Origin: an uncultured Lachnospiraceae bacterium | Lineage (GTDB): Bacteria; Bacillota; Clostridia; Lachnospirales; Lachnospiraceae | Reading direction: 5' to 3' | Assembly (NCBI GenBank): GCA_947246015.1 | Contig: CAMXQE010000039.1 | Coordinates: 1 to 36,036, forward strand | Length of the DNA: 36,036 nt | In this document: piece after piece, positions 34,072-36,036 of the stretch | Numbering within the stretch: position 1 is the first letter of the stretch | Layout of the letters: each line of letters starts with the position of its first letter | Program-made: the position numbers and the translations under genes | The notes under the pieces: generated by a model | The model's input: only the letters and a program-made list of their open reading frames with translations | Database searches by the model: none | Told to the model about the DNA's origin: nothing

Positions 34072-34317
34072 ATGGAAGTTGTACGGAAATATATTGATGC
34101 GGATAGTCTGATGACGGTTATGAAACTGCCGGAGACTTTTAGAAACCGTAGGCTGGAAGTGATTGTACTCCCGACAGAAGAGCCTGCAGAAACACAGAAG
34201 ACGGCTGCAGATATAGAAAGGGCAATTGAATCGCTGATAGGGGCAGTTCCCTATACAGATATGTCCTTATCAGAATTGAGGGAGGAAAGGCTGCGAAAAT
34301 ATGAAAATTTTAATTGA
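34072..34317 (+). CDS. Antitoxin of a PIN-domain toxin-antitoxin pair
   Basis: 81 residues (MEVVRKYIDADSLMTVMKLP, RNRRLEVIVLPTEE, then a helical C-terminus SLSELREERLRKYENFN). The N-terminal half looks like an AbrB-type or short beta-rich DNA-binding domain and the C-terminal half like a toxin-wrapping helix, both usual for VapB-like antitoxins. AGGAGG (34060-34065) is 6 nt before this ATG. A GTG at 34015 lies inside the leader hairpin and is less likely. It overlaps the toxin by 17 nt. Confidence 0.8.
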   Translation: MEVVRKYIDADSLMTVMKLPETFRNRRLEVIVLPTEEPAETQKTAADIERAIESLIGAVPYTDMSLSELREERLRKYENFN

Positions 34318-34726
34318 TACGAATGTGGTACTGGATGTTCTTTTAATGCGGGAGCCATTTTGCGAGGATGCGGTCAAGATATTGGGGCTGACGAAAAGGG
34401 ATGATGTGAAGGAATATGTATCGGCATCTGCGGTAACGGATATTTATTATATTTCGTTCCGACAGCTTAAAGATAAAGGGCTGGTCATGAAATTAATGAA
34501 AGAGCTTCTTACAGTGGTATCGGTTGCGGGAGTGTCCGGACGGGAAATATTAAAGGCCATGGAATTGGAATGGAATGACTTTGAGGATTCGGTACAATAT
34601 TCCGTTGCGCTTTTGCAGGAAATGGATGGAATTATTACACGGAATCCTGATGACTACAAGGAGTCAGAGATAAAAGTGTGGCTTCCGAAGCAGGCATTAG
34701 AAGAGATACAAATGCAGGATGACTAA
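34301..34726 (+). CDS. PIN-domain ribonuclease toxin (VapC-like)
   Basis: 141 residues. LIDTNVVLDVLL at the N-terminus provides the first catalytic Asp (D6), and the pattern WNDFEDSVQYSVAL followed by GIITRNPDDY is characteristic of VapC-type PIN toxins that cut specific RNAs such as initiator tRNA. It overlaps its antitoxin by 17 nt, ensuring coupled translation. A terminator follows. Confidence 0.88.
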   Translation: MKILIDTNVVLDVLLMREPFCEDAVKILGLTKRDDVKEYVSASAVTDIYYISFRQLKDKGLVMKLMKELLTVVSVAGVSGREILKAMELEWNDFEDSVQYSVALLQEMDGIITRNPDDYKESEIKVWLPKQALEEIQMQDD

Positions 34727-34760
34727 AAGTAAGAGAAATAAAAAAATGGTTATGACAAAG

Positions 34761-34798
34761 AGGAATGTTCTGATAATGCCGGAATATTCCTTATTTTG
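34761..34798 (+). terminator. Terminator of the toxin-antitoxin operon
   Basis: AGGAATGTTC (34761-34770) pairs with GAATATTCCT (34782-34791) with one G-U, followed by TATTTTG. Confidence 0.65.
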
Positions 34799-34816
34799 TT
34801 GGGAAAGAGGTTATAT

Positions 34817-34987
34817 ATGGATGTAAGAATAAAAAGAGCAGAGGAATATGCATTGCAGAGGCTGGATTATATTATAAACAGCTATTTCACATCGGATTTT
34901 GTGGAAATAGTCGGACGGGTCGGAAAGAGTAAAGGAATTACGCTTTTGGAACGTAAGGCCGGTTGTTTTTCAGGACTGCATAAATGA
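34817..34987 (+). pseudogene. Hypothetical gene cut by an IS110 remnant
   Basis: 56 residues beginning MDVRIKRAEEYALQRLDYII. The last ~17 residues (from GITLLERK) lie on DNA that is the antisense of the IS110 transposase C-terminus, so the original end was lost. GAAAGAGG precedes the ATG. Family unknown. Confidence 0.55.
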
Positions 34988-35430
34988 TGTTGTACATTTT
35001 TCTCTTCACAGCCCCAACGCAGGTAAGGTGGTGTTTGCCTTGTTCCCTCTTTTTCTGATAATACGCACTTAATACAGGGTCTTTGAAAGAAGCGACCAGG
35101 GCTGTCTGAAAAATGGCCTTGCGCAGATAAGGTGCTCCCCGTTTGCTCATGACCTTATGGGCTGCTTCAAATTCACCGGATTGTGTGACAGTGGCATCCA
35201 GACCGGCAAAAGCTGCCAGTTTTTGGGACTGTCGAACTTGGAGATGTCGCCAATCTCACTTATGATGGTGGCGCCTTTACGCTTTGCAAGGTATGCGGAT
35301 GACTGCGTAATTGCAGTCAGGAGTGAGGCAAGGAAAATGCTTTGAAAATCACTTTTCCGGAATCGTCCATCATGGAAGCGACACGATTATTTTTACCGAT
35401 GTCAATGCCAACAAAAAACAGAGCGACACC
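34938..35430 (-). pseudogene. IS110-family transposase remnant
   Basis: On the minus strand the N-terminus reads GIDIGKNNRVASMMDDSGKV, the DEDD motif start of IS110 transposases. The middle (about 200 residues) is deleted near 35337. The C-terminal part (GATIISEIGDISKFDSP, then after a one-base deletion KLAAFAGLDATVTQSGEF, MSKRGAPYLRKAIFQTALVA) ends NNRPYVPKA. At least one frameshift and one large deletion make it inactive. It is flanked by a truncated ORF and a relaxase-like fragment. Confidence 0.88.
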
Positions 35431-35451
35431 AAGCTAAGACCGAAAGCATAG

Positions 35452-35790
35452 AAAGCCGAGGTTGCCGACCTAACTGCACAGAAAGACCGCCTTTATAGTG
35501 AAGTACGCAAGCTGGAAGAAGTTGCTGGAAGCAGGATTGACCGTAAGAACGAGGAAATAGACCTTCTGAAAGTCGGTTTGTCGGGGATAGTCAAATGGTA
35601 TGGATTCCAAACGGTACATGATTTTTATGAAGCCTTTGCCGCCGCCAAGACAGCTTATGTTGATTATCGGGACAAATCGGACAAGTGGGAAGAAAGATAT
35701 GGTAAAGCTGCACATAGGCAGGAAAAAGAAAGCGTACACAATCGATTACAGAATTATCAAAGGGAAAATGCAGACCAGCATATAAAGTAA
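35452..35790 (+). pseudogene. Relaxase (mobilisation protein)-like C-terminal fragment
   Basis: An open stretch of 112 codons with no start, following an in-frame TAG (35449-35451): KAEVADLTAQKDRLYSEVRK, then ENADQHIK at the stop. The coiled-coil Lys/Glu-rich tail resembles the ends of plasmid Mob/relaxase proteins. The front has been removed at the IS110 junction. It points to a past mobilisable element. Confidence 0.55.
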
Positions 35791-35847
35791 TATTTGAAAA
35801 CACATAAAATGTTATTCCTTATTTTTCGCGATATTTGTTAATAAGAC

Positions 35848-35876
35848 TTGCATATTTGTGATTAAACAAGTATAAT
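35848..35876 (+). promoter_or_regulatory. Promoter of the DeoR-type gene
   Basis: TTGCAT (35848-35853), 17-bp spacer, perfect TATAAT (35871-35876), about 50 nt before the ATG. Confidence 0.75.
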
Positions 35877-35927
35877 AAAATACAAACAAGATAAAACAGG
35901 CATAAATATGAAATCGAGGTATTTATT

Positions 35928-36036
35928 ATGTTTATGGAAGAACGACAGAAAGATATTGTTCGAAAAGTAAACCAAACAGGACGAATCTTAGTATCAGAAA
36001 TTCAGGAATGTTATCAGATTTCGGCGGATTGTGCAA
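35928..36036 (+). CDS. DeoR-family transcriptional regulator (partial, runs off the window)
   Basis: Only 36 codons are present: MFMEERQKDIVRKVNQTGRI followed by LVSEIQECYQISADCA. This matches the N-terminal helix-turn-helix of DeoR-family sugar regulators (xxRxxxI, then LVxEI). ATG at 35928 has GAGG 8 nt upstream; a second ATG at 35934 is possible. Confidence 0.75.
   Translation, partial: MFMEERQKDIVRKVNQTGRILVSEIQECYQISADCA

Overview
The window looks like a chromosomal segment of a Gram-positive anaerobe of the Lachnospiraceae (Bacillota, Clostridia). The evidence is the CIRCE-controlled hrcA-grpE-dnaK-dnaJ order, strong AGGAGG ribosome sites, a THF riboswitch in front of a folate ECF transporter, IreB-RuvX-DUF1292 synteny, a type III glutamine synthetase, a DUF6465 protein and ECF sigma/DUF4179-type genes. 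Genus and species cannot be fixed from the sequence alone.

Layout. 0-2 kb: uppP, preceded by a nested palindromic repeat, then a Lys/Ala-rich DUF6465 protein. 2-7.3 kb: CIRCE, hrcA, grpE, dnaK, dnaJ, with a seven-copy 15-bp tandem repeat that begins inside the dnaJ stop region. 7.3-8.6 kb (minus): a DUF3048 lipoprotein. 8.8-11.7 kb: a GT2 glycosyltransferase overlapping a large membrane glycosyltransferase. 11.8-17 kb: THF riboswitch-folT, prmA, rsmE, an IscS/NifS-type cysteine desulfurase and thiI. 17-17.7 kb: a GC-rich palindromic element and a minus-strand HPr-like gene that lacks the phosphorylatable His. 17.8-25.4 kb: mtaB, ireB, ruvX, DUF1292, a Fur-family regulator, RNase J, ylbF, a shortened MltG-like protein, trmR and trhP. 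25.5-28.8 kb: glnN (GSIII) and a nucleotidyltransferase, each preceded by a copy of a ~55-bp repeat. 28.9-33.1 kb: an unusual signalling cassette, namely an ECF sigma factor fused through a membrane helix to an outside domain, a lipoprotein carrying the same domain, a second lipoprotein, and then a decayed ECF sigma/DUF4179 anti-sigma operon. 33.2 kb: tRNA-Gln(CUG). 33.7-36 kb: accessory DNA with a small ORF, a PIN-domain toxin-antitoxin pair, an IS110 remnant, a relaxase-like tail and the start of a DeoR-family regulator.

How the genes fit together. The first 28 kb is mostly housekeeping: protein folding, cell-envelope precursor recycling, tRNA and ribosome modification (thiI, mtaB, trmR/trhP, prmA, rsmE), RNA turnover, folate uptake and nitrogen assimilation. 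The last 8 kb is accessory and shows decay. The most unusual content is the membrane-anchored sigma factor with a paralogous lipoprotein beside it, and a family of palindromic repeats whose conserved tail sits 10-16 nt before start codons.
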